From JAENZQ01 sp964553505 (GTDB taxonomy: Bacteria > Bacillota > Clostridia > Peptostreptococcales > JAAYPU01): a stretch of DNA of 64,000 nt. The translations under genes were made by a program, and so were the position numbers. Every line of letters starts with the position of its first letter. Position 1 is the stretch's first letter. Location of the stretch: contig CAZKKX010000001.1 of NCBI GenBank assembly GCA_964553505.1, forward strand, positions 1 to 64,000. Reading direction: 5' to 3'. Below the pieces are notes generated by a model. It saw nothing but the letters and a program-made list of their open reading frames with translations, searched no databases and was not told the origin of the DNA. Shown in pieces: positions 9,581 to 18,388 of the stretch.

Positions 9581-11041
9581 CTATTCTCCATAGAATAGCT
9601 CTATAGTTTCCTTATCCGGTTTTTTTCCAATATAACTACCTATGACGAATAAAATAATGGCTATTACAATTGTCGGAACGATCTGGTTCATCCCAATATA
9701 ATTTACTCCTGAAATCGTATAATAGAAATACACTCCTACGCCGCCAATCATCGACAATATAGCCCCTGTCGCATTTGCTTTTTTCCAATATAATCCAAAT
9801 ATCGTTGGACAAAGAAATGCTGCTTCGAGTCCGCCAAATGCAAATAAGTTAACCCATACAATCAAGCTTGGCGGATTTATAGAAAATATAAAGACAACAA
9901 TCCCCAATATTCCCGTAGTAATAAAACTGAGTCTGGTAAGGGTTTGTTCTTTCATTTCTGACTTTGAATAGTGCATGAACAAATCTTTTACAATAGCTGC
10001 CGATGCTAATATAAGCATAGAGTCCACCGTTGACATAATAGCTGCCAAAGGTCCAGCTATAAAAATCCCTGCCAAAACAGGATGCAAAACTTGAATGGTT
10101 AATGTAGGTATAACTAAATCACTGTTCTCTATACCTTCTGTCAAAACAGCCTGACCCAAAAAACCAACCAAATGCATTCCTAACATTAAGAATCCAACTA
10201 CAAATGTCCCTATAATCATAGCATTATGTAAAGATTTCGAATCCTTAAACCCCATGCCTCTTACGGTGGTCTGCGGCAGACCAAGAATACCAAGTCCTAC
10301 CAATATCCAAAAGGACAGTATATAAGGTTTACTAATGGTTCCTCCTGCCGTAGGTTCTAACGCCCCTGGGTTGGATACGGTTATAGTGTCAATAATGCTT
10401 TCCATTCCGCCGCCGGCTTTAATAACAGCAAACAACAGAAATATCGTCGCAAAAATCATTACAACTCCTTGAATCGCATCTGTTAATGCAACCGCTCTGA
10501 ATCCACCTACCGTGGTATAAATCACAACTACAATACCAAAGATCGCCAAACCCATTACATAAGAATATCCTGTGACTGCCTGAAATAATCGAGCGCCTCC
10601 GATAAACTGCGCTACCATTGTTGCAGCAAAAAAAGCCAGTATCGCAATAGATGCTAAAATTACAACAGCATCTGATTTATATCGTGCCCTCAAAAAATCT
10701 GTAACCGTTACAGCATCTATTTTTCTTGCTATAATTGCGAATTTTTTGCCCAGTACACCAAGTGTTAAAAATGCAGTTGGAACTTGAATCATTGCTAAGA
10801 ATACCCATCCAAGACCTCTTGTAAAAGCTACTCCCGGACCTCCAACAAAACTGCTGGCACTGGCAAAAGTTGCAATTATAGTCATTGCCAGCACAAATCC
10901 TCCCATTGAACGTCCGCCAATAAAGTATTCTTCAATAAATCCACCTTTTGCTCCTTGAGCAATCTTGCTTGTATAAACAGCAATGCCCAGCATAACCACA
11001 AGGTATATAATCATAGGAACTAAAATCATACTATTTCCCAT
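9581..11041 (-). CDS. panF: Sodium/pantothenate symporter
   Basis: A 486-residue member of the sodium:solute symporter (SSF) family with about 13 membrane helices. The stretches EYFIGGRSMGGFVLAMT, GLGWVFLAMIQ, LGKKFAIIARK and AQFIGGARL closely match E. coli PanF as I remember it, so the pantothenate assignment is better than family-level. ATG at 11041 has AAGGAGG eight bases upstream, which is preferred to an upstream in-frame start. It follows the yhdT-type gene by 65 bases, the same pairing seen in E. coli yhdT-panF. It would take up pantothenate with Na+. In this neighbourhood it probably feeds the M20 amidohydrolase encoded first in the same orientation. Confidence 0.88.
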   Translation of the reverse strand: MGNSMILVPMIIYLVVMLGIAVYTSKIAQGAKGGFIEEYFIGGRSMGGFVLAMTIIATFASASSFVGGPGVAFTRGLGWVFLAMIQVPTAFLTLGVLGKKFAIIARKIDAVTVTDFLRARYKSDAVVILASIAILAFFAATMVAQFIGGARLFQAVTGYSYVMGLAIFGIVVVIYTTVGGFRAVALTDAIQGVVMIFATIFLLFAVIKAGGGMESIIDTITVSNPGALEPTAGGTISKPYILSFWILVGLGILGLPQTTVRGMGFKDSKSLHNAMIIGTFVVGFLMLGMHLVGFLGQAVLTEGIENSDLVIPTLTIQVLHPVLAGIFIAGPLAAIMSTVDSMLILASAAIVKDLFMHYSKSEMKEQTLTRLSFITTGILGIVVFIFSINPPSLIVWVNLFAFGGLEAAFLCPTIFGLYWKKANATGAILSMIGGVGVYFYYTISGVNYIGMNQIVPTIVIAIILFVIGSYIGKKPDKETIELFYGE

Positions 11042-11106
11042 AAAGGTTTCCTCCTTACAATTTATCCTTGTTTTTTGCAATTAAATATCAGCTTTAATTG
11101 GCTTTA

Positions 11107-11376
11107 TTAAGCTTTCTCTTCTTCGTTTAAATCAATTTCTACAAAGAATTTTTTTACCATGACAAGCACCGCAGTAGAAATCACAAGCCAGCCTAAAATA
11201 CAACTAAAGAAAAACCAGCTTGGCAATCCCATAATGTAAGTAAAATTGCCTGGATCTCCTCCGCTTAGTCCGTAACCGAAAGCATACCACCAAATGAAAA
11301 ATATAGCATATAAACATAATGTCAATAATGCTTCTTTATTTAGCTGACGATTTTTTTCCTTTTCGGACATTTTCAT
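11107..11376 (-). CDS. yhdT: YhdT family (DUF997) small membrane protein, symporter partner
   Basis: An 89-residue protein with two membrane helices (about 16-38 and 52-76) and charged ends. The pattern AFGYGLSGGDP and GLPSWFFFSC is typical of YhdT proteins encoded next to PanF and other SSF symporters. The role is unknown, presumably an accessory subunit. ATG at 11376 lies seven bases after GGAGG. It follows the M20 gene by 180 bases with no clear terminator or promoter in between, so a common M20-yhdT-panF transcript is plausible. Confidence 0.8.
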   Translation of the reverse strand: MKMSEKEKNRQLNKEALLTLCLYAIFFIWWYAFGYGLSGGDPGNFTYIMGLPSWFFFSCILGWLVISTAVLVMVKKFFVEIDLNEEEKA

Positions 11377-11556
11377 AAGATTACCTCCTTTTTAAATTAA
11401 GTGTTTAGCGTAAAAAGTTTCCTATCCCCCTTCCCGTAATGCATATTGACTATAGATAAGTCATTACCTAAATCACCTATATACAAAGTTCCTCAGAAAT
11501 AAATCAGGCTTTTTCTGAAGATATGTCTGCATTTTTTCAACAACTTCTTGTTTTGT

Positions 11557-12774
11557 TTATTTCTCATTAAGATAAAGCATGGCTGTCAAGGCATATATTT
11601 TTGTTGTTTCAACAAGCTCATCAATCTCAACAAATTCATCGGCTTGATGCGGTATCAGTCTGTCTCCGGCACCGGTAGTGATAACCGGAATACCTCTTAG
11701 AGAATGTAAAAAAGTACCGTCGGTAGCACCGGGAACACCATTATAAACAGGCTCTTTTCCTGTTACTCCCGTATAGGCCTCTGCCATTGCTTGTACAACT
11801 GGCTCTTCAGGTGATGTTTCTGTCCAAGGTCTTTCTTCTATAACTTCCATTTCTGCTTTAAATTCTTTATCTTCACGACCCAATTTATCCAATATATCTT
11901 GAATCTGTTGTTTCAAAGTCTCATGATTCTGTCCCGGAACCGTTCTTATGTCCAGAGTAGTGTAACATTCTTTAGGGATTACATTAATCTGTGCCTCCCC
12001 TTTGGAAGGAGCCATAAGAATCGTAGGCGTTATACTGGGATACCCCAAGTAGTGATGTTTCCCAAGGCGATCTTTTTCGGACATTTCCAGTTTTTCAAGT
12101 TCACATATTATCTTTGCCATACGCCAGTTTGGGTTAATCCCTGAAAGAGGCATCGCTCCATGAGCCATTTTACCAAAGGTCCGTATAATAATTCTCATTG
12201 CACCTTTCTGATTGATACATAGCTGATTTTCTTCGGGTTCACAAATAACTGCAGCGTCCACATTATCTGCCCAGCCGTTTTTGATAAATGATTTAATACC
12301 AATCATCATGCCTTCTTCGTCTACCGGAATGCATAATACTATTCTACCCTTAAACTCTGCTTTTGATTCTAAAATTGATTTAACTGCAAAAATTGCCGCC
12401 GCAACATTCCCCTTAGTATCACAGGCTCCTCTTGCATAGATCTTTCCATTTTCAATAGTTGCTTCAAAGGGGTCATAATGCCATTCATCTAAATCCCCTG
12501 CTGTAACCACATCTGTATGCCCTTCAAACAAAAGGGTTTTCCCCTTTTCTTTACCTTCTATTATTCCAATTACATTAGGTCTTTTAGGTGCTGCTTCATC
12601 AATATGTACTTCTATACCTAATTTCTTCAAATAATCTGCAATAAAATATGCTGCCTTTTCTTCGGTGTGTCCCTCTTTATCAGGATCATAAACACTTTTT
12701 ATCCTTAAAATTTTTTGAGTAAAGTCCACCAGTTCTTTTTCATTTACATGTTCAATCACATTATTATATTTCAT
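11557..12774 (-). CDS. M20 family metallo-amidohydrolase (ArgE/DapE type), candidate pantothenate amidase
   Basis: A 405-residue two-zinc amidohydrolase. Metal and catalytic residues are in place: H86 and D88 (EGHTDVV), bridging D119 (ARGACDT), catalytic E153 with E154 (VDEEG), E179 (ICEPEE) and a C-terminal histidine (IPHQADE). A dimerisation domain separates the two catalytic halves. Members of this family hydrolyse N-acyl amino acids and related amides. ATG at 12774 has AGGAGA six bases upstream. Its position ahead of yhdT-panF, under an operator shared with panB-panE, suggests that it cleaves pantothenate to pantoate and beta-alanine. This is inference; a deacetylase or dipeptidase role is the alternative. 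Confidence 0.85.
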   Translation of the reverse strand: MKYNNVIEHVNEKELVDFTQKILRIKSVYDPDKEGHTEEKAAYFIADYLKKLGIEVHIDEAAPKRPNVIGIIEGKEKGKTLLFEGHTDVVTAGDLDEWHYDPFEATIENGKIYARGACDTKGNVAAAIFAVKSILESKAEFKGRIVLCIPVDEEGMMIGIKSFIKNGWADNVDAAVICEPEENQLCINQKGAMRIIIRTFGKMAHGAMPLSGINPNWRMAKIICELEKLEMSEKDRLGKHHYLGYPSITPTILMAPSKGEAQINVIPKECYTTLDIRTVPGQNHETLKQQIQDILDKLGREDKEFKAEMEVIEERPWTETSPEEPVVQAMAEAYTGVTGKEPVYNGVPGATDGTFLHSLRGIPVITTGAGDRLIPHQADEFVEIDELVETTKIYALTAMLYLNEK

Positions 12775-12934
12775 TTTTAATCTCCTACACCTTAAATCTT
12801 CAATTAGCATTAACTAAACTAAACAAGGATTTCTCCTTAGCAGATCCATTGGTTAAAACTTCATTTATAGGCGTGTTATTATTTAATAATTTCTGCTTAT
12901 ATTTTCTATTCCTCGAAAAGAATTGCTTTAACCT

Positions 12935-12979
12935 TTAAGTTTCAATGTTTCGAAACTTTTGAAATATCTTCTTTTTCAT
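12935..12979 (-). CDS. Possible 14-codon leader peptide upstream of the M20 gene
   Basis: TTTTTGGAGGTGG followed seven bases later by ATG opens a short frame of 14 codons (starts MKKKIFQ) ending in TAA. It lies inside the roughly 285-base leader between the promoter at 13067-13094 and the M20 start. The ribosome site is as good as any in the window. It could be a translated leader or a relic; no family is recognisable at this length. Confidence 0.35.
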   Translation of the reverse strand: MKKKIFQKFRNIET

Positions 12980-13032
12980 AAATAAACCACCTCCAAAAAT
13001 ATTGTGTTTTTCAAACCTTTTATGTTTCGCAT

Positions 13033-13051
13033 TGCAAAACAATGTTTTGGA
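13033..13051. promoter_or_regulatory. Palindromic operator, copy 1 (M20-yhdT-panF promoter)
   Basis: TGCAAAAC-AAT-GTTTTGGA lies at about +9 to +27 of the minus-strand promoter. A 22-base stretch around it differs at only three positions from the site at 25733-25751 in front of fhs. The AAAAC-N3-GTTTT core resembles operators of IclR-family regulators (KdgR type). The iclR gene in the fhs operon is the obvious candidate regulator. Confidence 0.65.
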
Positions 13052-13066
13052 TTTTAATTTGAATTT

Positions 13067-13094
13067 ATTATACCATGTTTTACAGTTATGTAAA
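13067..13094 (-). promoter_or_regulatory. Sigma-A type promoter for M20-yhdT-panF
   Basis: On the minus strand TTTACA (13094-13089) and TATAAT (13072-13067) are separated by 16 bases. The expected transcription start is near 13060, giving a leader of about 285 bases. The -35 overlaps an everted repeat TTTTACA-N4-TGTAAAA at 13078-13095. Confidence 0.6.
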
Positions 13095-13245
13095 ATAATT
13101 CTTTCAAGCTATATTTCCAAAAAATTTAGTTATTAAAAATTATATAGCCTTTTTATGTTCTATTTTACTATTTTGCGTTTTTTGCTTTATAATTATAATA
13201 TGATTCGAATGATTATTTTTCTATAATTAATATGAAGGTGATAAT

Positions 13246-14970
13246 ATGGAAAGTTATAATTATAAAAATGTGTTGGAATCCATTAACGATGCTGTTATCA
13301 TAATCAATAAAAGTAAAAAAATAATATTTTTAAATGCCTCTGCAAAAAAACTGATAAAAGCGGCGTCCCGAAATGTCAACGATTTATATATCGAAAATGT
13401 TCTGCCAGGATCAAAAATTCCTGCTGTGCTAAAAAGTGGTCGGTCAGAAATACATAATAAAATGGCATTGGATAAAATAACGGTTATTGCAAATCATATG
13501 CCAATTTTTAATAATTCCGGACAAATAAACGGTGTGGCTTCTGTCTTTCGAGATATAACTGAAACCGACGAACTGAGTGAAGAAATTACTAAGCTAAAAG
13601 AAGTTCAGGCCATGCTTGAATCCATAATAGAATCTACCCAAGACGCCATTTCGGTCGCTAATGAAAAAGGCATCAATATTATGGTCAATCATGCCTATAC
13701 ACTGCTTTCCGGCCTGAAAAAAGAAGAAATCATAGGGAAAAGTGTCACCGTAGATATCTCCGAGGGAGAAAGTATTCATTTAAAAGTTTTAAAAACAAAA
13801 AAACCGGTTAAAAACGCCAGGTTAAAATTAGCGCCTTTTAATAAGGATATTATTGTTAATGCCGCTCCCATTATTGTTAATAACCGTCTTAGGGGCAGCG
13901 TTGCCGTTATACATGATGTAACTGAGATACAAAGACTTACACAAGAATTAAATGCAGCAAAAGAAATGATTCGAAAAATTACCGGTAAGTATACCTTTAA
14001 AGATATTATCGGACAAGACAGTCAGATGAAGCTTGCCAAAGAAAAAGCAAAGAAAGCGGCAGTAACTCCGGCAACTGTTTTGCTGATTGGAGAAAGCGGA
14101 ACAGGAAAAGAGTTGTTTGCTCATGCCATACACAATGAAAGTAATAAGAAATATAAAAAATTGGTTCGAATCAATTGTGCCGCTATTCCCGAAGCGCTTT
14201 TAGAAAGTGAATTATTTGGATATGAAGAAGGGGCTTTTACAGGAGCTAAAAAAGGCGGAAGACTCGGACTATTTGAACAAGCAAATGGCGGTACGATATT
14301 TTTAGATGAAATCGGTAAAATGAGCCTAAATACCCAAGCAAAGCTCTTACGAGTTTTGCAGGAAAAAGAAATTATTAAAGTAGGAGGCGGAGATGCCGTA
14401 AAAATTGATGTAAGAGTCATTGCGGCAACCAACGAGGATCTTGAAGAACAAGTGCAGACCGGGCTCTTTAGAGAAGATTTATACTACAGACTAAATGTTA
14501 TTCCTATCTTTATACCACCCTTAAAATACCGGAAAAAGGATATTCCTCTGCTGTCAAAAAACATAATACAGAAGTTTAATATCGAATACGGAAGATTTGT
14601 AAAGGATTTGTCAAGTGAAGCTATAAACATTATGTCCAATATGGAATGGAAAGGAAATATTCGAGAATTGGAAAACTTCATCGGTCGTGCCATGATTGAG
14701 ATGACTATTGATGAAGATATTATTGAAAAAAAACATTTGCCCATTGAAAAATCAAAAATTACCGCACAGTCGGACACCGAATTGTATACACCGGAAGAAA
14801 CAAGTGAAACAAAGAAATTAGAAGACATACTAAATGATATAGAAAAGAAATATATCGCAGACACTTTGAAAAAAAATAATTATAATAAAACAAAAACTGC
14901 CCGACAATTAGGTTTATCTATAAGAAACCTTTATTATAAAATTGAAAAATATCATTTAGACAAAAATTAA
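13246..14970 (+). CDS. Sigma-54-dependent transcriptional activator (PAS-PAS-AAA+-Fis)
   Basis: A 574-residue bacterial enhancer-binding protein. Two PAS sensor domains (about 1-110 and 120-235) are linked by a short coiled coil. They precede an AAA+ domain with Walker A GESGTGKE (near 282), the sigma-54 contact loop GAFTGA (near 329) and Walker B FLDEIGKM (near 351). A Fis-type helix-turn-helix ends the protein (about 535-574). ATG at 13246 follows GAAGGTG. A canonical sigma-54 promoter lies 150 bases downstream in front of buk-kor, so it probably activates that operon in response to a small molecule or redox state sensed by PAS. It lacks a receiver domain, so it is not phosphorelay-controlled. 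Confidence 0.93.
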   Translation: MESYNYKNVLESINDAVIIINKSKKIIFLNASAKKLIKAASRNVNDLYIENVLPGSKIPAVLKSGRSEIHNKMALDKITVIANHMPIFNNSGQINGVASVFRDITETDELSEEITKLKEVQAMLESIIESTQDAISVANEKGINIMVNHAYTLLSGLKKEEIIGKSVTVDISEGESIHLKVLKTKKPVKNARLKLAPFNKDIIVNAAPIIVNNRLRGSVAVIHDVTEIQRLTQELNAAKEMIRKITGKYTFKDIIGQDSQMKLAKEKAKKAAVTPATVLLIGESGTGKELFAHAIHNESNKKYKKLVRINCAAIPEALLESELFGYEEGAFTGAKKGGRLGLFEQANGGTIFLDEIGKMSLNTQAKLLRVLQEKEIIKVGGGDAVKIDVRVIAATNEDLEEQVQTGLFREDLYYRLNVIPIFIPPLKYRKKDIPLLSKNIIQKFNIEYGRFVKDLSSEAINIMSNMEWKGNIRELENFIGRAMIEMTIDEDIIEKKHLPIEKSKITAQSDTELYTPEETSETKKLEDILNDIEKKYIADTLKKNNYNKTKTARQLGLSIRNLYYKIEKYHLDKN

Positions 14971-14980
14971 GACTCTCAAA

Positions 14981-15036
14981 TTTTACAACCATGCAATATT
15001 TTTCATGGCTGTAAAATGTTTTGCAAAATATTGCAT
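14981..15036. promoter_or_regulatory. Nested inverted repeats, candidate enhancer sites for the sigma-54 activator
   Basis: Two dyads interlock: TTTTACAACCATG (14981-14993) with CATGGCTGTAAAA (15004-15016, one mismatch) and ATGCAATATTTT (14991-15002) with AAAATATTGCAT (15025-15036, perfect). They end 85 bases before the -24 box, a normal distance for enhancer sites. A T-run at 15039-15046 means the second dyad could instead terminate the activator gene. Confidence 0.5.
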
Positions 15037-15120
15037 GCATTTTTTTGCATGATTGCTTTTTTTCTTATCTTTTCTTTAAGAATTGGTTGAAACCTCAAGG
15101 AATTGGGGTTTCTTTTTTTA

Positions 15121-15136
15121 TGGCACATCTCTTGCT
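15121..15136 (+). promoter_or_regulatory. Sigma-54 (-24/-12) promoter for buk-korDABC
   Basis: TGGCAC-N5-TTGCT matches the sigma-54 consensus exactly, with GG (15122-15123) and GC (15134-15135) separated by 10 bases. The predicted transcription start is near 15147, 32 bases before the butyrate kinase ATG. It also rules out the longer upstream in-frame start for that gene. Confidence 0.9.
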
Positions 15137-15178
15137 AATTATAAATATAGAACATCTCTATATAAAGGAGCCTTATTC

Positions 15179-16255
15179 ATGAAAAAAGCTTATAAAATAC
15201 TTGTAATTAACCCTGGTTCTACCTCAACGAAAATCGCTGTTTTTTCAAATACAGAGTGTATTATGGAAAATACTATTAGACATAATACTGATGAGTTAGC
15301 CCAATATAATTTAATTTCAGACCAGTTTTCTTTTAGGAAGAAACTTATAGAGCAGTTTTTGGAATCTAATAATATTTCTTTGTCCTCCTTCGATGCAGTT
15401 GTAGGAAGAGGCGGTTTACTCAAACCCTTGCCGGGGGGAACTTATTGCATAAATGAAAAAATGGTCCATGATCTGACCATCGGCGTTCAGGGACAGCACG
15501 CTTCAAATCTCGGCGGCATTATTGCAAAAAAAATTGGCGATGAAATTCACAAGCCGGCTTACATCGTAGATCCGGTAGTTGTAGATGAAATGGATGAAAT
15601 AGCTCGGATAACCGGTATCCCTGAAATTAAAAGAAGTAGCATTTTTCATGCCTTAAATCAAAAAGCAGTTGCAAGAAGTGTTTCAAAACAATTATCAAAA
15701 AAGTATGACGATCTTAATTTAATTGTTGCTCACTTGGGTGGAGGAATTTCAATAGGTGCCCATAAGAAAGGTCGCGTTATAGATGTTAATAATGCGTTGG
15801 AAGGTGATGGTCCTTTTACTCCTGAAAGAGCCGGGGAGATTCCTGGTGAAAAGCTAATCAAAATGTTCGTTTATGGAAACTATTCCATAAACGACATGAT
15901 GAAAAAACTTGTAGGCGATAGTGGCTTGGTAGCACACCTGGGAACAAATAATGCAATAGAAGTCGGAAATATGATTGACAGCGGCAATAAAGATGCTGCT
16001 CTCATTTATAAATCAATGGCTTATCAAGTTGCCAAGGAAATAGGGAGTTGCGCTGCAGTCCTAAAAGGTTCTGTGGATGCCATTATTATCACTGGCGGAA
16101 TGGCTAATGATTCACGTTTTACTGAGTGGATAGAAGAATATATATCCTTTATCGGTAAAATTTTTGTCATCCCTGGAGAAAATGAAATGTTAGCACTGGC
16201 AGAAGGTACTCTCAGAATTTTACGAGGAGAAGAAGATGTAAAAGAATACGCATAG
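15179..16255 (+). CDS. buk: Butyrate kinase (branched-chain acyl kinase)
   Basis: A 358-residue kinase of the acetate/butyrate kinase (ASKHA) family that makes ATP from acyl phosphate. NPGSTSTK at the N-terminus, GRGGLL and PGGTY, QGQHASNLGG, LGGGISIGAH and ITGGMA are the characteristic Buk blocks, and the length is normal. ATG at 15179 has AAGGAG seven bases before it and lies just after the sigma-54 promoter. It is the first gene of an operon with a 2-oxoacid:ferredoxin oxidoreductase, so the substrate is probably isobutyryl or isovaleryl phosphate. No phosphotransbutyrylase gene is present in the window, although the pathway needs one. Confidence 0.92.
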   Translation: MKKAYKILVINPGSTSTKIAVFSNTECIMENTIRHNTDELAQYNLISDQFSFRKKLIEQFLESNNISLSSFDAVVGRGGLLKPLPGGTYCINEKMVHDLTIGVQGQHASNLGGIIAKKIGDEIHKPAYIVDPVVVDEMDEIARITGIPEIKRSSIFHALNQKAVARSVSKQLSKKYDDLNLIVAHLGGGISIGAHKKGRVIDVNNALEGDGPFTPERAGEIPGEKLIKMFVYGNYSINDMMKKLVGDSGLVAHLGTNNAIEVGNMIDSGNKDAALIYKSMAYQVAKEIGSCAAVLKGSVDAIIITGGMANDSRFTEWIEEYISFIGKIFVIPGENEMLALAEGTLRILRGEEDVKEYA

Positions 16256-16278
16256 ATTTAGCAAAAGGAGGTTTATTT

Positions 16279-16500
16279 ATGGCAAAGGGAAAAATTGTTT
16301 TTGAAGAAGAACGTTGCAAAGGCTGCGAATTATGTATCTCCGTATGCCCAGCAGCTATTCTGAGCTTAAAGGAAGATGTAATAAATTCAAAAGGTTTTCA
16401 TCCGGCATATGTAGTTAATGAAGAAAAGTGTACAGGTTGCAGTAATTGTGCTGCCATTTGCCCGGACGTAGTTATTACAGTTCATCGAATTGACAAATGA
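16279..16500 (+). CDS. korD: 2-oxoacid:ferredoxin oxidoreductase, delta (ferredoxin) subunit
   Basis: A 73-residue 2[4Fe-4S] ferredoxin with two complete clusters, CKGCELCISVCP and CTGCSNCAAICP. It carries electrons from the catalytic subunits to free ferredoxin. It has its own AAAGGAGG ribosome site and lies 23 bases after buk. The gene order delta-alpha-beta-gamma is typical of VOR/KOR enzymes. Confidence 0.9.
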   Translation: MAKGKIVFEEERCKGCELCISVCPAAILSLKEDVINSKGFHPAYVVNEEKCTGCSNCAAICPDVVITVHRIDK

Positions 16501-16579
16501 ATAGCTGCTCCGGACTTCTCTGAACTATTACGGACTACAATCTATAATCCATAATCTATAAAATAAGGGAGTGATTTAT

Positions 16580-17641
16580 TTGAAAAAAACTTTAATGAAA
16601 GGGAATGAAGCCTTTGCTGCTGCTGCAATAAAAGGCGGTTGTAAATACTTTTTTGGTTATCCCATTACTCCGCAAAATGAACTTCCTGAATATATGTCAC
16701 GAGAACTGCCCAAAGCAGGAGGTTGCTTTTTACAAGCAGAAAGCGAAATCGCCGCCATCAATATGGTGTACGGCGCGGCGTGTGCCGGCGCCAGAGTTTT
16801 GACATCTTCATCTTCGCCTGGTATTGCTTTGAAGCAGGAAGGAATTTCATTTCTTGCTTCTGCTGAATTACCCTGTGTTATTATAAATGTATCCAGAGCA
16901 GGTCCCGGAATCGGAGGAATTCAGCCTGGTCAAGCCGACTATTATCAAAGCACCCGCGGAGGCGGTAACGGTGATTATCAGGTTATCGTATATGCCCCGG
17001 CTTCTGTACAAGAAGCAGTTGAACTAACAACGGATGCTTTTGAAACAGCAGATTATTACAGAAATCCTGTTATGATTCTGGGGGATGGAATGATAGGTCA
17101 AATGATGGAACCTGTAGAACTGAGAGAGCCAAAAAAAAGAAACTTATCTCCTAAAAAGTGGGCATTAACCGGCACTAAAGGACTACGTTCCAATAATACA
17201 ATCAAATCTTTGGCTCTGGAGCCGGATGACCTGGAAAAAGTAAACTTAAAACTGAAAGAAAAATACGATATGATTCGAAAAAATGAAGTTAGGTATGAAT
17301 CTTTTAACCTTGAAGATGCGGAAATCGTTTTCGTGGCTTATGGAACAGTTTCCAGAATAGTCAAAGCCGTTATTGAAGAGCTGTCCTTGCAGAATATCAA
17401 AGCAGGTCTAATAAGACCTATTACATTATGGCCTTTTCCATATGAAGCTTTTGAAAGTCTTAGCACTAAAACGAAATGTGTTATGAGCATAGAAATGAGT
17501 CTTGGACAAATGGTAGATGACGTAAGAATAGCAGTAAACGGTAGCGTCCCTGTAGACTTTTACGGGCGTTCCGGCGGAAATATTCCTTCTCCTGAAACAA
17601 TTATTCAAAAAGCAAAAAAAATTTTAGGAGGTGCAGAATGA
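16580..17641 (+). CDS. korA: 2-oxoacid:ferredoxin oxidoreductase, alpha subunit
   Basis: A 353-residue pyrimidine-binding and transketolase C-terminal-like subunit of the 2-oxoacid oxidoreductase. KGNEAFAAAAIKGGCKYFFGYPITP at the start and the TSSSSPGIAL and GPGIGGIQPGQADY stretches are diagnostic. TTG at 16580 lies 8 bases after GGGAG and yields the usual family N-terminus; an ATG at 16595 is less likely. It overlaps korB by four bases. With buk in the operon, branched-chain 2-oxoacids (as in VOR) are more likely than 2-oxoglutarate. Confidence 0.9.
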   Translation: MKKTLMKGNEAFAAAAIKGGCKYFFGYPITPQNELPEYMSRELPKAGGCFLQAESEIAAINMVYGAACAGARVLTSSSSPGIALKQEGISFLASAELPCVIINVSRAGPGIGGIQPGQADYYQSTRGGGNGDYQVIVYAPASVQEAVELTTDAFETADYYRNPVMILGDGMIGQMMEPVELREPKKRNLSPKKWALTGTKGLRSNNTIKSLALEPDDLEKVNLKLKEKYDMIRKNEVRYESFNLEDAEIVFVAYGTVSRIVKAVIEELSLQNIKAGLIRPITLWPFPYEAFESLSTKTKCVMSIEMSLGQMVDDVRIAVNGSVPVDFYGRSGGNIPSPETIIQKAKKILGGAE

Positions 17642-18387
17642 TGGCTGTTATTTTTAAAAAAAGCAAAGGATTAACAGATACGGAGCAGCATTACTGCCCG
17701 GGTTGTACTCATGGAATTACCCACAGATTGGCTGCAGAAGCCTTGGAAGAATTAGGAGTATTGGACAGAGCCATAGGTGTTTCTCCTGTTGGTTGCAGTA
17801 TCCTGGCACATAAATACTTTGCCATTGATATGTGCGAGGCAGCTCATGGTCGCGCACCTGCTGTTGCAACGGGCATCAAAAGAGTTCAGTCGAATAGTGT
17901 TACCTTTACTTATCAGGGTGACGGTGATTTAGCTTCTATCGGTACTGCTGAAATCGTACATGCAGCGCATAGAGCAGAAAAAATCACAACAATTTTTATA
18001 AATAATGCTATTTACGGTATGACAGGCGGTCAAATGGCGCCTACAACCTTGGCTGGCCAGATTGCTACTACCGCTCCAAATGGAAGAGATCCAAATCATT
18101 GTGGTTTCCCTTTAAGAGTATCGGAAATGCTTGCTACCATAGATGGTGCTGTTTTTGTGGAACGCGTTTCCGTAGACAATCCTGCTAATATACGAAAAGC
18201 AAAAAAAGCCATTAAAAAGGCTTTTGAAGTTCAATTATCAGGACTTGGGTTTTCATTTGTTGAAGTATTATCCACTTGTCCCACCAACTGGGGTATGGAC
18301 CCTGTTGATTCTTTGGAATGGCTGAGAGAAAATATGATTCCTTATTATCCATTAGGAAATTTTAAATCCCCAAAGGAGGTCAAATAG
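17638..18387 (+). CDS. korB: 2-oxoacid:ferredoxin oxidoreductase, beta (TPP) subunit
   Basis: A 249-residue thiamine-diphosphate-binding subunit. YCPGCTHG near the N-terminus is the conserved cysteine motif of this family, and GDGDLASIG followed by NNAIYGMTGGQ is the TPP/Mg site. ATG at 17638 overlaps the korA stop (ATGATG), implying translational coupling. It catalyses oxidative decarboxylation of a 2-oxoacid to acyl-CoA with the alpha and gamma subunits. Confidence 0.92.
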   Translation: MMAVIFKKSKGLTDTEQHYCPGCTHGITHRLAAEALEELGVLDRAIGVSPVGCSILAHKYFAIDMCEAAHGRAPAVATGIKRVQSNSVTFTYQGDGDLASIGTAEIVHAAHRAEKITTIFINNAIYGMTGGQMAPTTLAGQIATTAPNGRDPNHCGFPLRVSEMLATIDGAVFVERVSVDNPANIRKAKKAIKKAFEVQLSGLGFSFVEVLSTCPTNWGMDPVDSLEWLRENMIPYYPLGNFKSPKEVK

Positions 18388-18388
18388 A

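Larger units (their letters stand above)
12775..13245. other. Divergent regulatory region between the M20 gene and the sigma-54 activator
   Basis: This gene-poor 470-base stretch contains the M20 promoter, the AAAAC-N3-GTTTT operator, an everted TTTTACA/TGTAAAA repeat (13078-13095), the short leader frame at 12935-12979 and a GTTTCGAAAC palindrome (12948-12957). The activator gene's own promoter is not obvious. I see no sigma-54 promoter on the minus strand here. Confidence 0.55.

Noticed and set aside
10851..10876. TGGCAC...TTGCA-like sequence inside panF on the plus strand
   Set aside because: Spacing does not fit -24/-12 and it lies within coding sequence with no downstream plus-strand gene.
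11491..11520. Hairpin between M20 and yhdT (CTCAGAAA/TTTCTGAA)
   Set aside because: Imperfect stem and no T-run; not enough to call a terminator that would separate M20 from yhdT-panF.
15083..15178. Upstream extension of butyrate kinase (32 more codons)
   Set aside because: It would start before the sigma-54 promoter and lacks a ribosome site; ATG at 15179 has AAGGAG at the right distance and gives the family N-terminus.
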